A DNA stretch of 36,998 nt from Puniceicoccales bacterium Verruco_02 (lineage in GTDB: Bacteria > Verrucomicrobiota > Verrucomicrobiia > Opitutales > Oceanipulchritudinaceae). The stretch is from the NCBI GenBank assembly GCA_001604585.1, contig LVBW01000015.1:1-36998 (forward strand), read 5' to 3'. Every line of letters begins with the position of its first letter. Position 1 is the stretch's first letter. Positions 24,220 through 33,212 of the stretch are shown here, in pieces. The notes beneath the pieces are model-generated. The model worked only from the letters and a program-made list of their open reading frames with translations, did not search any database and had not been told where the DNA came from. Both the position numbers and the translations under genes were made by a program.

Positions 24220-26181
24220 TTAGAGCGGGAATGCGAATACCGTTGCGCTTAGCGGAGCAACCATCAGCCCTTCTGCGGCATTGATCGCGTCGGTTCTATC
24301 GATGTCCACGGCGCGGTCTTTGCCAGGTTCGTTGCGGCAATATTCGCTAGGTGCAGAGACTGCCCAGCGCGTTCCCATGCCTCGGACTGTCGCCCCCTTG
24401 AGTGCCAGCTTGATGGACTTTGCCTCCAAGGTCGGGTTAACTATGCCCACTGTCAGCGTCTTGCCGTCTTCGGACAGGGCCGCCACCACGTCCAGCGGGC
24501 CAAAATCCGCATCAATGAGCAAGGGGATGCTGCCGAAGTGCCTGCGGTAAAGCTCCAGCACAAGCCCCGTCGTTTCCATCTGTGCTGCCGTGCGGCTGGT
24601 CTTGATGGCACCGATTACGTTCACTGTCTGCGCGTAGAAGGCCATCTGGACTATGTCGCTCTGGCGGAAATACTCATGCAGACCCTCTGCTATGCCCAGC
24701 GCGTCCGCCATGTCGTAGGCGCAGCCAAGCTCCCCGTAACTGTATTCGCGGTGCCAGTAGTTCCACTCGTCCATCGTGATCGGGATTACGCGCCCCTTCA
24801 GGTTTGGCAAAGAGGCCTGAAGCCTGCGGTGCCCCTGAGCAGTCTCACGAATAGCTGTCTTCATCTGGACCACTGCCTCTTCCAGAGGGAAGCGCGACGA
24901 TTCCTCCCAAGGCAGGCGACCCCGATAGAAGTGCTCGGAGATAAGGTGCATGTAGTCGGCACAGTTCATGAGCATCCCCGTGGACCAGCAATGGCCGCTT
25001 TTTGCCTGTTCGGGGTCACTGTTGGTGTTGATTATCCCTAGTGCGCCCACGGCCGCCAGTTCTATGGATGGATCCTGTTCGAGCATGGCCTCGGCCACTA
25101 GGTTGTGCTTAATCTGATACTGGGAAAGGCTCATGAAGCCCAGCTGCCAAGTGCCGAACATCTCGTTGCCAACGCACCAATACTTGACCTTGTAAGGCTC
25201 TGGGTTCCCGTGGTTTGCGCGCCATGAACCGGCGAGAGTGTCGCTAGTGCCGTTGCAGTACTGCACCCATTGCGCGGCGCAGTAAGCGTCCCCAAAGCCA
25301 GTGTTGACTGCGATCATAGGCTCTGTACCGACGATGCGGCAGAAGGCAAGGAACTCGTCCGTTCCAAAGTCGTTGTGCTCCACGCCCGTCCATGCCGGGT
25401 TCTTGCGCGGCGGCCTGCGGTCGCGATCTCCTATGCCGTCGTGCCAGTCGTAGCCGCTTGTGAAGTTGCCCCCCGGCCAGCGGTATATTGTCCCGCCAAG
25501 CTCCTTGAGCAGTTCCAATGTATCCGCGCGCATTCCCTCCACGTTGTCCGCAGGCATGAGCGAGAGCGTGCCAATGACAAGTGCTCCCTTTTCTGCGAGA
25601 ATCTCCAGTGTGGCCTTGTCGCTCGTGGAGGGCGCTGTGAAGGCAAAGGAGAGCTTCGTAAATTCGTTCGTTGTGCACTCAAGAGCCACGGCCACATCCT
25701 TGCCGCCGCTACTCAAGCTGATGCGAAGGCGGGCAGCATCCTCGCTCTTGACCCAGATGTAGCCCGTATATTGCTTTCCTGCCACTACTCCTAGGTCGTG
25801 CTGGCGGATTCCCGAGCCTGAGCCAAGGCGCAGCGACTGCTTTCCTACGAAAGCATCCTTCTTAATCATCTCCACGCCCTTGGCTGGGCCGACGATTTCC
25901 CAAGGCGATGCGCCCACAACAGGGTAGTCCGTGTCCGTAAGGGAAGTGTAGGGGGCGTAATTCTCCGTGACCTCGAAGAAGAATTTGCGGTCTTCGAGCA
26001 TCTCGGCCCATATCCCGCCGTAGATGCAGCGGCCTAAGTGCTCGATGAACTGACCGTAGATGTAGGGGTTGATCGGAGCGGCGCTGCTCGAAGAGTCGAT
26101 ATTTAGTTGTGCAGTCTGTGCTGCTAGTGGGTTGACTTGTGTCATGGCCAAAAGGGCTGTGATCAATGGGCGGAGTCTCAT
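24220..26181 (-). CDS. Secreted alpha-L-arabinofuranosidase, GH51
   Basis: A 653-residue exported glycoside hydrolase that removes terminal arabinofuranose from arabinan or arabinoxylan. The signal peptide MRLRPLITALLAMTQVNPLAAQ is followed by a mature start with NPYIYGQFIEHLGRCIYGGIW, typical of GH51. A carbohydrate-binding-like beta region (about 95-215) leads into the TIM barrel (GTIYRWPGGNFTSGYDWHDGIGDRDRRP). The acid/base is Glu340 in KYWCVGNEMFG and the nucleophile Glu472 in ITMDEWNYWHREY; a C-terminal beta domain ends the protein. ATG 26181 has AAAGGA seven bases upstream; an in-frame TTG at 26199 lies upstream of this site and is less likely. No transporter or other arabinan genes are adjacent, so it appears a stand-alone degradative gene. 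Confidence 0.93.
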   Translation of the reverse strand: MRLRPLITALLAMTQVNPLAAQTAQLNIDSSSSAAPINPYIYGQFIEHLGRCIYGGIWAEMLEDRKFFFEVTENYAPYTSLTDTDYPVVGASPWEIVGPAKGVEMIKKDAFVGKQSLRLGSGSGIRQHDLGVVAGKQYTGYIWVKSEDAARLRISLSSGGKDVAVALECTTNEFTKLSFAFTAPSTSDKATLEILAEKGALVIGTLSLMPADNVEGMRADTLELLKELGGTIYRWPGGNFTSGYDWHDGIGDRDRRPPRKNPAWTGVEHNDFGTDEFLAFCRIVGTEPMIAVNTGFGDAYCAAQWVQYCNGTSDTLAGSWRANHGNPEPYKVKYWCVGNEMFGTWQLGFMSLSQYQIKHNLVAEAMLEQDPSIELAAVGALGIINTNSDPEQAKSGHCWSTGMLMNCADYMHLISEHFYRGRLPWEESSRFPLEEAVVQMKTAIRETAQGHRRLQASLPNLKGRVIPITMDEWNYWHREYSYGELGCAYDMADALGIAEGLHEYFRQSDIVQMAFYAQTVNVIGAIKTSRTAAQMETTGLVLELYRRHFGSIPLLIDADFGPLDVVAALSEDGKTLTVGIVNPTLEAKSIKLALKGATVRGMGTRWAVSAPSEYCRNEPGKDRAVDIDRTDAINAAEGLMVAPLSATVFAFPL

Positions 26182-26284
26182 GCGGAGTTCCTTTACCAAT
26201 GGGGGTTGTTACAAGGGGGTGTGCTGCATGACTGTGTCTTGGGCTTGCAGTCGGGCACCTGCATCCTTCATTGTTACGCGCAGA

Positions 26285-26848
26285 ATGTCCAACGCAGAAG
26301 TCTTAAGCATATTTGAAAAAACGGGAGCCTTGCTCAAGGGGCACTTCGTGCTTCGCTCCGGGCTGCACAGTGGGCACTTTTTCCAGTGCGCCCGCGTGTG
26401 CGAGCATCTGGATCAGGTGGGCAAGCTGGCGGCGATGCTGCTCGAAAAGGTGGAGGACAAGAGCTTCACCACGGTGCTTTCTCCCGCAATGGGCGGCCTA
26501 GTTCTAGGGCAGGAAGTGGCCCGTCAGGCAAAGGCGCGCTTCATATTCGCCGAGAAGGTGAACGACACCCTGGCTCTGCGGCGCAACTTCCGCATCGCGC
26601 ACGGGGAGAAGATACTGATCGTCGAGGACGTGATTACCCGTGGTGGCCGCGTCAACGAATCAATTGAAATCGTCCACGGGCGCGGTGGAGTGGTGACGGG
26701 TGTGGCTGTGCTTGTTGACCGTAGCGAAGGCAAGGCCGACTTCGGCGTGCAGCTAACCTCGCTTCTGGAAATGAGCTTCCCAACCTACAAGCCCGACCAA
26801 GTCCCTGCCGACCTACGCGCCATACCCGCCGTAAAACCGGGCAGCTAG
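26285..26848 (+). CDS. pyrE: Orotate phosphoribosyltransferase
   Basis: Transfers the phosphoribosyl group of PRPP to orotate in pyrimidine synthesis. The 187-residue protein shows KTGALLKGHFVLRSGLHS near the start, a catalytic-loop region FAEKVNDTLALRRNFRI, and the PRPP-binding motif ILIVEDVITRGGRVNESI. The last differs from the common VEDVxTTGGS by Arg replacing the second Thr, but keeps the acidic pair. The open frame runs upstream to 26069, overlapping the signal-peptide end of the minus-strand arabinofuranosidase; the ATG at 26285 removes that overlap and gives normal length. A terminator-like hairpin follows. Confidence 0.92.
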   Translation: MSNAEVLSIFEKTGALLKGHFVLRSGLHSGHFFQCARVCEHLDQVGKLAAMLLEKVEDKSFTTVLSPAMGGLVLGQEVARQAKARFIFAEKVNDTLALRRNFRIAHGEKILIVEDVITRGGRVNESIEIVHGRGGVVTGVAVLVDRSEGKADFGVQLTSLLEMSFPTYKPDQVPADLRAIPAVKPGS

Positions 26849-26890
26849 ACGCCAATCCCGCACGCTGCATTTGCCAGCAGCTTTCCTTTG

Positions 26891-26924
26891 AAAGCCTCGC
26901 AGCCCAGTGCGGCCGCGAGGCTTT
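26891..26924 (+). terminator. Terminator hairpin after pyrE
   Basis: AAAGCCTCGC (26891-26900) pairs with GCGAGGCTTT (26915-26924), a perfect 10-bp stem with a 14-base loop, followed by GCTTTG. The T-run is short. It lies 43 bases beyond the pyrE stop. Confidence 0.65.
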
Positions 26925-27010
26925 GCTTTGCAGGGCCGCAAAAGTGAATGCTCGACAAGATAAAGGACAGAAAATACTTACTAATAACCAACAATACCCC
27001 CTATTAACAG

Positions 27011-27877
27011 ATGAAGGTCTATATCAACGGCACGCTGTTTGAACAACAGGACGCGAAGATTTCCGTCTTCGATCACGGACTGCTGTACGGAGACGGCATA
27101 TTTGAGGGAATCCGCATCTACGACGGGTGCATATACAGACTTGAGGAACACCTCGAACGTCTGGAAAAGTCGGCCAGGGCAATCGTACTGGAGCTGCCTT
27201 GGACCCGTGCCGAGATTTCCGATGCTGTGGTGCAGTCCTGCCGCGCCAACAACCTTAAGAGCGGCTACATCCGCCTCATCGTCACCCGCGGCGTCGGCTC
27301 TCTGGGCCTTAGCCCCAAGACCTGCTCGGACCCGCAGCTCATCATCATCGCGGACAAAATTTCCCTCTACCCGGAGGAGTTCTACACTCATGGCCTGAAG
27401 ATCATCACCGTTGCCACCCGCCGCAACAACCCGGCAGCCCTGCCCCCGATGGTCAAGAGCCTGAACTACCTAAACAACATCATGGCCAAGATCGACGCCC
27501 AGAATGCCGGTTTCATGGAGGCTTTGATGCTCAACGACGAGGGCAACGTCGCCGAATGCACGGGTGACAACTTCTTCCTCGTGGACAAGGGCACGCTCAT
27601 CACTCCGCCCGTCTCTTCAGGCTCGCTAGCCGGCATAACCCGTGGCGGCGTTATCGACGCTGCCAAAGAGCTGGGCATCCCGCTCAAGGAGATGACCGTC
27701 AACCGCTACGACGTGTGGGTGTCCGACGAGATGTTCCTAACCGGCACGGCCGCAGAGCTGGTCCCGGTCATCGAGGTGGACGCCCGCCGCATTGGCGATG
27801 GCAAGCCCGGCCCCATCACGCTGAAGCTGCTCGAAGTGTTCCGTCGCAAGGTCCGCTGCGAAGGCCGCATGATATAG
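27011..27877 (+). CDS. ilvE: Branched-chain amino acid aminotransferase (class IV)
   Basis: A fold-type IV PLP enzyme of 288 residues that interconverts branched-chain amino acids and their 2-oxo acids using glutamate/2-oxoglutarate. Visible: SVFDHGLLYGDGIFEGIRIYDG near the N-terminus, PLP lysine Lys149 in PPMVKSLNYLNNIMAK, and the phosphate-cup and substrate motifs EALMLNDEGNVAECTGDNFFLV, PVSSGSLAGITRGGVID and LTGTAAELVPV. Most features match IlvE, and D-alanine aminotransferase is the main alternative. The ATG at 27011 begins MKVYINGTLF, as usual. It is a single gene between hairpin terminators. Confidence 0.92.
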   Translation: MKVYINGTLFEQQDAKISVFDHGLLYGDGIFEGIRIYDGCIYRLEEHLERLEKSARAIVLELPWTRAEISDAVVQSCRANNLKSGYIRLIVTRGVGSLGLSPKTCSDPQLIIIADKISLYPEEFYTHGLKIITVATRRNNPAALPPMVKSLNYLNNIMAKIDAQNAGFMEALMLNDEGNVAECTGDNFFLVDKGTLITPPVSSGSLAGITRGGVIDAAKELGIPLKEMTVNRYDVWVSDEMFLTGTAAELVPVIEVDARRIGDGKPGPITLKLLEVFRRKVRCEGRMI

Positions 27878-27932
27878 ATCTGGCTTCACCTGCATTGGTA
27901 GGCCATTTCGCCTGTTTGAGTCAGTTCAAGTG

Positions 27933-27965
27933 TCCCGTCAGTCGCCCTCCCGGTGGCTGGCGGGA
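27933..27965 (+). terminator. Terminator hairpin after ilvE
   Basis: TCCCGTCAG (27933-27941) pairs with CTGGCGGGA (27957-27965), nine base pairs with one G-T wobble and a 15-base loop, followed by TGTTTGTGG. It lies 55 bases past the ilvE stop. Confidence 0.6.
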
Positions 27966-28143
27966 TGTTTGTGGATGAGCGCAAGTTCCCTTGGGAGCGC
28001 GTCAGGCTGTCGCACTGTGCCGGGCTGCGGGAACGTCGCTCGTGCCTTGATGTCTCTGCGAATACAAAGCAATGATTGCGAAATTCGCCAAAATGCCGAT
28101 TAATTATAAGAAGAAACCCTAGCCCGCAGCCCTCCCAACAAAC

Positions 28144-28650
28144 ATGGCCGAATCACACAAATGTCAGATTTGCGGCAAGCCCGCCACCGTGCATCTTACT
28201 CAGATTAGCGGGGGCAAGATACACAAGTTCGACCTTTGCGACGAGTGTGCCCACGCCAAGGGCGTGACAGACCCTGACGGCTATTCCGTTAGCGAGGCCA
28301 ATGCTGGGAAGCCCGTGGCGCACAAACACCCCGCTGGCGAGAGCATCGTATGCGGGGTGTGCGGCATTACAGCCAAGGACTTCAAGAAGATGGGCCACTT
28401 TGGCTGCCCGTCCTGTTACGAGTATTTCGGCCCGATAATAACCCCCATGCTGGAGGGTATGCACCGCGACATCGAGCACCGTGGCAGGCAACCGGCACGC
28501 TCTTTGGCACGGCTTGCGCTAAGGAAGAAAATCACCCTTTTGGAAAGTGTGCTCTCCGACGCCGTGGCGGAGGAGCGCTTCGAGGAGGCAGCGCGCCTGC
28601 GCGACGAGCTTGGCGCGTTGAAAGACCAGCTTCAGGATCAGATAAGTTGA
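28144..28650 (+). CDS. mcsA: McsA, zinc-binding activator of protein-arginine kinase
   Basis: McsA stimulates the arginine kinase McsB and, in Bacillus, joins it in stress proteolysis by ClpC. The 168-residue protein has four C-x-x-C pairs in its first half (CQIC, CDEC, CGVC, CPSC), the paired zinc fingers typical of McsA, and a C-terminal UVR domain (LLESVLSDAVAEERFEEAARLRDELGALKD). ATG 28144 opens the frame directly before CQIC. Its last bases overlap the start codon of mcsB. A short perfect palindrome (GCGAA-A-TTCGC, 28078-28088) lies 55 bases upstream and could be an operator. No CtsR-type box was recognised. Confidence 0.94.
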   Translation: MAESHKCQICGKPATVHLTQISGGKIHKFDLCDECAHAKGVTDPDGYSVSEANAGKPVAHKHPAGESIVCGVCGITAKDFKKMGHFGCPSCYEYFGPIITPMLEGMHRDIEHRGRQPARSLARLALRKKITLLESVLSDAVAEERFEEAARLRDELGALKDQLQDQIS

Positions 28651-29750
28651 GCACCGCAAAAACAAGGATAGACGCCATACTGGACGCCGGAGAGCCTATG
28701 CTCTGTGGCGAGGCCGAGGCCTGCCCGGTGGTCATCACTACGCGCATCCGCCTGGCCAGAAACCTTGCCGGGCACCCATTCCCCGGATGGGCCAAGGAAG
28801 CCCAGCGCCGCACTGTGCTCGACCTTTGTCTTGGTGCGCTTGGCGGGGTGCCGCAGCTTCGCGGGGCTGTGACTCTGGCTATGGACACCCTGAGCCAGAC
28901 CGAGAAGCTCATACTTGCCGAGAGCCACCTCATAAGCCGCGAGCTTATGGAGTCGCGCCCCTTTGCGGGCATTGTGACAAGGCCCGAAGCGGGCTGCTCC
29001 ATCATGGTGAACGAGGAGGACCACCTGCGCATTCAGCTAATGCAGGGCGGGTTGGCCCTTGAAGAGCTGTGGGAAAGAGCATCGGAGCTTGATCAGTCGA
29101 TGGAGGGCCGCCTCGACTACGCCTTTTCCCCCCGCCTTGGCTACCTCACGTCCTGCCCAACGAACCTTGGCACAGGCATCCGCGCCTCTGCAATGATGCA
29201 CCTGCCCGGCCTTGTGATGAAAAACCACATAGACCAGCTCGTGCGCATGGTCTCGCAGCTTGGCATTGCCGTGCGCGGACATCTGGGTGAGGGCAGCGCG
29301 GCAAAGGGCAGCATTTTCCAAATTTCCAACCAGCAGACCCTAGGCGAGGACGAGGAGAGCATCATACGCCGCCTGCACAACGTAATCGACGCCATTACTG
29401 AGCAGGAGCTTAACGCCCGCCAGTGCCTCTTGGAGGAGAACGAGCCGCAGCTAATGGACAAAATCGGCCGGGCGAGGGGAGTTCTTCAGAACGGGCATCT
29501 TTTAAGCTCAGATGAGGCAATGGACATTCTTTCGCTGATTCGTCTCGCGGCGGATCTTGGTCTGGTCCCCAGCCAGTGGCGGGGCAGGGCGGACAGGCTC
29601 ATGATAGAGGCCCAGCCGGGGCATATGCAGCACCGGGTGGCGGCTGAGTTGGGCGCTACGCGCAGAGATGTTCTCCGCGCCGTACAGATGAGGGAAGAGT
29701 TTGCACAACTGCCAGCTCTTACCGAAGTTACAGGGGTGGCAAATTTGTAG
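28647..29750 (+). CDS. mcsB: Protein-arginine kinase McsB
   Basis: McsB phosphorylates arginine side chains, which in Firmicutes marks proteins for ClpCP. The 367-residue protein shows the phosphagen-kinase fold: VVITTRIRLARNLAGHPFP at the N-terminus, MVNEEDHLRIQLM, CPTNLGTGIRASAMMHLPGL (active-site Cys region), and a C-terminal RGVLQNGHLLSSDEAMDILSLIR region. The start is TTG 28647, in TTGA overlapping the mcsA stop. No in-frame ATG occurs until after the segment that should precede the first strand, so the TTG with coupling is the best start. ClpC follows after 12 bases. Confidence 0.94.
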   Translation: MSTAKTRIDAILDAGEPMLCGEAEACPVVITTRIRLARNLAGHPFPGWAKEAQRRTVLDLCLGALGGVPQLRGAVTLAMDTLSQTEKLILAESHLISRELMESRPFAGIVTRPEAGCSIMVNEEDHLRIQLMQGGLALEELWERASELDQSMEGRLDYAFSPRLGYLTSCPTNLGTGIRASAMMHLPGLVMKNHIDQLVRMVSQLGIAVRGHLGEGSAAKGSIFQISNQQTLGEDEESIIRRLHNVIDAITEQELNARQCLLEENEPQLMDKIGRARGVLQNGHLLSSDEAMDILSLIRLAADLGLVPSQWRGRADRLMIEAQPGHMQHRVAAELGATRRDVLRAVQMREEFAQLPALTEVTGVANL

Positions 29751-29762
29751 GAGGAAGCAGTC

Positions 29763-32294
29763 ATGTCTATGGAACCGATGAACAATTTCACACCGCGTGC
29801 CCAGCAGGTGCTGGCGCTCGCCCGCAAGGAGGCAGACCGTTTCCACCACAATTACGTTGGAACGGAGCACCTCTTGCTCGGCCTCATTCACCTTGGACAG
29901 GGCGTGGCGGTGAATGTACTTCAGAAGATGGGCCTCAGTCTGGAAACAGTCCGCGCCGCTGTCGAAAAGCAGGTGGGCACCGGGCCGCAGACCAAGCCCG
30001 TGGGCAACATCCCATACACCCCCCGCGTCAAGAAAGTTCTTGCGCTGGCGGGCAAGGAAGCGCGCTCGCTTAACCACAGCTACGTGGGCACCGAGCACAT
30101 ACTGCTCGGCCTGCTCCGCGAGGGCGAGGGCGTGGCTGCCCGCGTGCTGCGCAGTCTGGAAGTGGACATTGAGCGTTGCCGCAACGAGATACGCGCAGAG
30201 TTGGACCCGAACTTCTCCGAGGAACCCGGTGCACAGCCCGACGAGGGCATGTCGCCCGGCCCGATGGGTTCCGGTCCCAGCCCGATGGGCATGGGAGGCC
30301 CAGGCGAAGAGCGAGGCAAGGACATGAAGACGCCCGCCCTGAAGGCTTTCGGGCGCGACCTTACCGAGCTTGCCCGCAATGGCGAAATGGATCCTGTCAT
30401 CGGCCGCAAGGACGAGATACGCCGCGTAGTTCAGATTCTTTGCCGTCGCACCAAAAACAACCCTGTCCTCATCGGCGAGGCCGGCGTTGGCAAGACGGCC
30501 ATTGTCGAGGGCCTGGCGCAGGAGATAGCCAACGGCCTTGTACCCGAGATACTTGCGGACAAAAAGCTCATCACCCTTGACCTCGCCCTCATGGTGGCGG
30601 GGACGAAGTACCGCGGCCAGTTCGAGGAACGCATCAAGGCCGTGATGGACGAGATACGCCGCGCCAAGAACGTCATAGTCTTTATCGACGAGCTGCACAC
30701 AATCGTCGGCGCAGGCGCCGCCGAGGGCGCAATGGATGCCTCGAACATTTTCAAACCCGCCCTTTCGCGAGGAGAGCTTCAGTGCATAGGCGCAACCACC
30801 CTTGCCGAGTACCGCAAGTACATCGAAAAGGACAGCGCCCTGGACCGTCGCTTCCAGAGCGTGATGGTCGAGGCCCCGAGCGTGGAGGACTCGATAAAAA
30901 TTCTTAAAGGCATAGCGCCCAAGTACGAGGAGCATCACAAGGTGGCCTACACGCCTGCCGCGCTGGAGGCAGCCGTTTTCCTGTCGGAACGTTACATTAC
31001 GTCGCGCTTTTTGCCGGACAAGGCAATTGACGTTCTGGACGAATCCGGCTCGCGGGTCCGCATCGAGTCTCTGCGTCGTCCGCCCGAGATTGAGGATCTG
31101 GCGGGCGAGATAGAGCAGATCTGCGCCTCCAAAGAGGAAGCCATTGCACAGCAGCGTTTTGAGGACGCGGCCCGCCTTCGCGACCGCGAGAAGCGCCTGC
31201 GTGCCCAGCGCGAGGAGATGATCGAGGACTGGAAGCGCAGCCGCGAGGAGCAGCGCGTGACAGTCGATGTCGAGGACATGATGCAGGTTGTTTCCGGCTG
31301 GACGGGCATCCCGCTCTTCCGCATGGAGCAGAAGGAGAGCGAAAAACTGCTCAACCTCGAAAAAGAGCTTCAGGACAAGGTCATCGGGCAGAACGAGGCC
31401 ACGGTGGCCATTTCCCGTGCCCTGCGCCGCAGCCGTGCGGACCTGAAAGATCCGCGCCGCCCGATAGGTTCCTTCATGTTCATGGGGCCGACGGGCGTGG
31501 GGAAGACGCACCTTGCAAAGATACTGGCCGAGACGATGTTCGGAGATCAGGACTCGATGGTGGCAATCGACATGAGCGAGTACATGGAGAAATTCTCCGT
31601 GTCGCGGCTCATCGGCTCGCCTCCCGGCTATGTGGGCTACGAGGAGGGCGGCCAGCTTACAGAGGCCGTTCGTCGCAAGCCCTACTGCGTGGTGCTCTTT
31701 GACGAAATAGAAAAGGCGCATCCGGACGTGGTGCAGCTCCTCCTTCAGGTGCTCGAAGACGGCCGCCTAACCGACAGCCTCGGCCGTACGGTGGACTTCC
31801 GCAACACGATCATAATCATGACAAGCAACGTCGGCGCACACATCCTTCAGAAGGGCAATGTGCTCGGCTTTGGCGACTCTGACAACGATGCCAGCTTCGA
31901 GGCGCTCAAGAACCGCATTATGGACGAGGCCAAGAAGGTCTTCAAGCCAGAGTTCCTGAACCGCATTGGCACGATGGTTGTGTTCCGCCAGCTCCTGAAG
32001 CAGGATCTTGTCCGCATCATCGACCTTGAGATTTCCAAACTCGCCAAGCGTCTGCGCGATCGCGACATGCAGCTCAACGTGGACCTACTGGTGAAGGAAT
32101 ACATCATCGAAAAGGGCTACGACGAGAAGTTCGGCGCACGTCCGCTCCGCAGAGCTGTGGAGCAGTATCTCGAGGATCCGCTTGCGGAATCCATCCTGCG
32201 TGGCGAGCTGGAGAAGGGCAGGTCCATCCATGTCAGCATAGAGGACGGCAGGCCCGTCTTCAGGCAGGACCAGCCAGCGTCCAGCATGTCATAA
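29763..32294 (+). CDS. clpC: ATP-dependent Clp protease ATP-binding subunit ClpC
   Basis: An AAA+ unfoldase of 843 residues that feeds proteins to ClpP. Order: two Clp-N repeats (about 8-75 and 85-145, each with a YVGTEHxLLGL motif), a Gly/Pro/Met linker, AAA-1 with Walker [10 protein letters not shown] and Walker B VFIDELHT, a UVR-containing middle domain ([17 protein letters not shown], about 450-500), AAA-2 with GPTGVGKTH and [11 protein letters not shown], and a C-terminal D2-small domain ([21 protein letters not shown]). ATG 29763 is preceded by a strong AGGAGGA (29749-29755). As the third gene of mcsA-mcsB-clpC it is the likely target machine for arginine-phosphorylated substrates (inferred from Firmicutes). 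No clpP lies nearby. Confidence 0.97.
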   Translation: MSMEPMNNFTPRAQQVLALARKEADRFHHNYVGTEHLLLGLIHLGQGVAVNVLQKMGLSLETVRAAVEKQVGTGPQTKPVGNIPYTPRVKKVLALAGKEARSLNHSYVGTEHILLGLLREGEGVAARVLRSLEVDIERCRNEIRAELDPNFSEEPGAQPDEGMSPGPMGSGPSPMGMGGPGEERGKDMKTPALKAFGRDLTELARNGEMDPVIGRKDEIRRVVQILCRRTKNNPVLIGEAGVGKTAIVEGLAQEIANGLVPEILADKKLITLDLALMVAGTKYRGQFEERIKAVMDEIRRAKNVIVFIDELHTIVGAGAAEGAMDASNIFKPALSRGELQCIGATTLAEYRKYIEKDSALDRRFQSVMVEAPSVEDSIKILKGIAPKYEEHHKVAYTPAALEAAVFLSERYITSRFLPDKAIDVLDESGSRVRIESLRRPPEIEDLAGEIEQICASKEEAIAQQRFEDAARLRDREKRLRAQREEMIEDWKRSREEQRVTVDVEDMMQVVSGWTGIPLFRMEQKESEKLLNLEKELQDKVIGQNEATVAISRALRRSRADLKDPRRPIGSFMFMGPTGVGKTHLAKILAETMFGDQDSMVAIDMSEYMEKFSVSRLIGSPPGYVGYEEGGQLTEAVRRKPYCVVLFDEIEKAHPDVVQLLLQVLEDGRLTDSLGRTVDFRNTIIIMTSNVGAHILQKGNVLGFGDSDNDASFEALKNRIMDEAKKVFKPEFLNRIGTMVVFRQLLKQDLVRIIDLEISKLAKRLRDRDMQLNVDLLVKEYIIEKGYDEKFGARPLRRAVEQYLEDPLAESILRGELEKGRSIHVSIEDGRPVFRQDQPASSMS

Positions 32295-32379
32295 GCGACA
32301 TATCGAGCGGTGCAGACGGCATATGTCTGCCTGCCCCCGACACTTATCTGCTACTGCCATTGTCAACAGAATAAAGCAG

Positions 32380-32414
32380 CAAGGCCCCCGGTCCTGAATG
32401 GTCCGGGGGCCTTG
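32380..32414. terminator. Bidirectional terminator between clpC and the flavodoxin-like gene
   Basis: A perfect 12-bp GC-rich stem: CAAGGCCCCCGG (32380-32391) with CCGGGGGCCTTG (32403-32414), around an 11-base loop. It lies between convergent genes, 27 bases past the minus-strand stop, and can end transcripts from both sides. Confidence 0.85.
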
Positions 32415-32441
32415 GTGTAATGCTAGGTTACACGCTCATCT

Positions 32442-32903
32442 CTACTTGCGTTCGATCTTGTCGAAGTGCTTCCATAGAGCGGCTTCGAGCTTGTGGATTT
32501 CGCGGCGGAAATCCGAGCCCATGTCCACGCGGGGCATCCAGCGTTTGCCACCCAGCTTTTCCAGCATATTGTCCACATTGCGCCCGCAGGCGCAGAAGTG
32601 CTCGTAATGCTCGTCGCCAAGGGCCAGCACGCTGAAAAGAAGCCTGTCCATACGGACCTTGCCCTGTTCCAAGTCTGTATAAAAGCGGCGCGCAAAGAAC
32701 GGTGGCTTTCCACGGTTCCAAGTCGAGATGACAATCAGGGCAGGGTCGCACTCCCGCGCGAGCTGTTCCGCGCTCACGTTGACAAGATCCTGCACCGATG
32801 CAGGAATGCCCCTTTTTGCCGCCATGCCTGCAATAGCCTCAGCCACCCAGCGGCTGTTGCCCGTCTCCGTCCCGTAATAAATGGATAGTGTGTTCTGAAC
32901 CAT
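32442..32903 (-). CDS. Flavodoxin-like protein
   Basis: A 153-residue FMN-type flavodoxin domain. The phosphate-binding loop is IYYGTETGNSRWVAE, and the later loops are VISTWNRGKPPFFARRFYTDL and SVLALGDEHYEHFCACGRNVDNMLEKLGG. This last pattern is close to the flavodoxin domain of CysJ/MioC-type proteins rather than to short electron-carrier flavodoxins. Flavodoxins pass electrons at low potential. No reductase domain is attached and no partner is adjacent. ATG 32903 starts MVQNTLSIYYG. The long AT-rich upstream region probably carries its promoter. Confidence 0.85.
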   Translation of the reverse strand: MVQNTLSIYYGTETGNSRWVAEAIAGMAAKRGIPASVQDLVNVSAEQLARECDPALIVISTWNRGKPPFFARRFYTDLEQGKVRMDRLLFSVLALGDEHYEHFCACGRNVDNMLEKLGGKRWMPRVDMGSDFRREIHKLEAALWKHFDKIERK

Positions 32904-33212
32904 TCCTGCGCTGTTCCTCTTGCGCGGTCCCCACCGCGCGTAAAAATTTAGTCAAATCCGAAAAGGAGTAGAAAAAACAGCATCGGGGCAATAGAAACTA
33001 ATCGGAAAGTCACAAAATCTCAAAATTTTCCCGCCCGATTTAACATTAAATCACAATAACGGCGTTTTTATAGCGTGGCATGTTCGGCCTCCGCCACCAT
33101 TGTTCGCAAAAGCCTGCCCACGCGGAGCTACTGACTGCAATGCGCTCTCGGCGGGATTTCCCCCACCGTGCCCAAGGTGGCGACGGGAAGCTTTGTGTTA
33201 CGCTTCGGGCGG
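32904..33212. other. Intergenic region with AT-rich block
   Basis: 309 bases between two minus-strand genes. Bases of about 32940-33075 are markedly AT-rich compared with the rest of the window and contain a perfect 16-base palindrome (33037-33052). A TATAAA on the minus strand (33072-33067) could be a -10 element for the flavodoxin-like gene, though no good -35 was seen. No coding sequence is supported. Confidence 0.6.
33037..33052. promoter_or_regulatory. 16-base palindrome upstream of the flavodoxin-like gene
   Basis: GATTTAA-CA-TTAAATC has perfect seven-base arms. It sits just downstream of a possible minus-strand TATAAA and about 135 bases before the flavodoxin-like start codon. Candidate operator. 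Confidence 0.4.

Noticed and set aside
28505-28517. TGGCACG-GC-TTGC inside mcsA resembling a sigma-54 promoter
   Set aside because: The spacing between GG and GC is wrong and it lies within coding sequence.
29508-31721. 737-codon open frame on the minus strand opposite mcsB/clpC
   Set aside because: It is antisense to strongly conserved coding sequence and shows no motif; long antisense frames are expected in high-GC coding regions.
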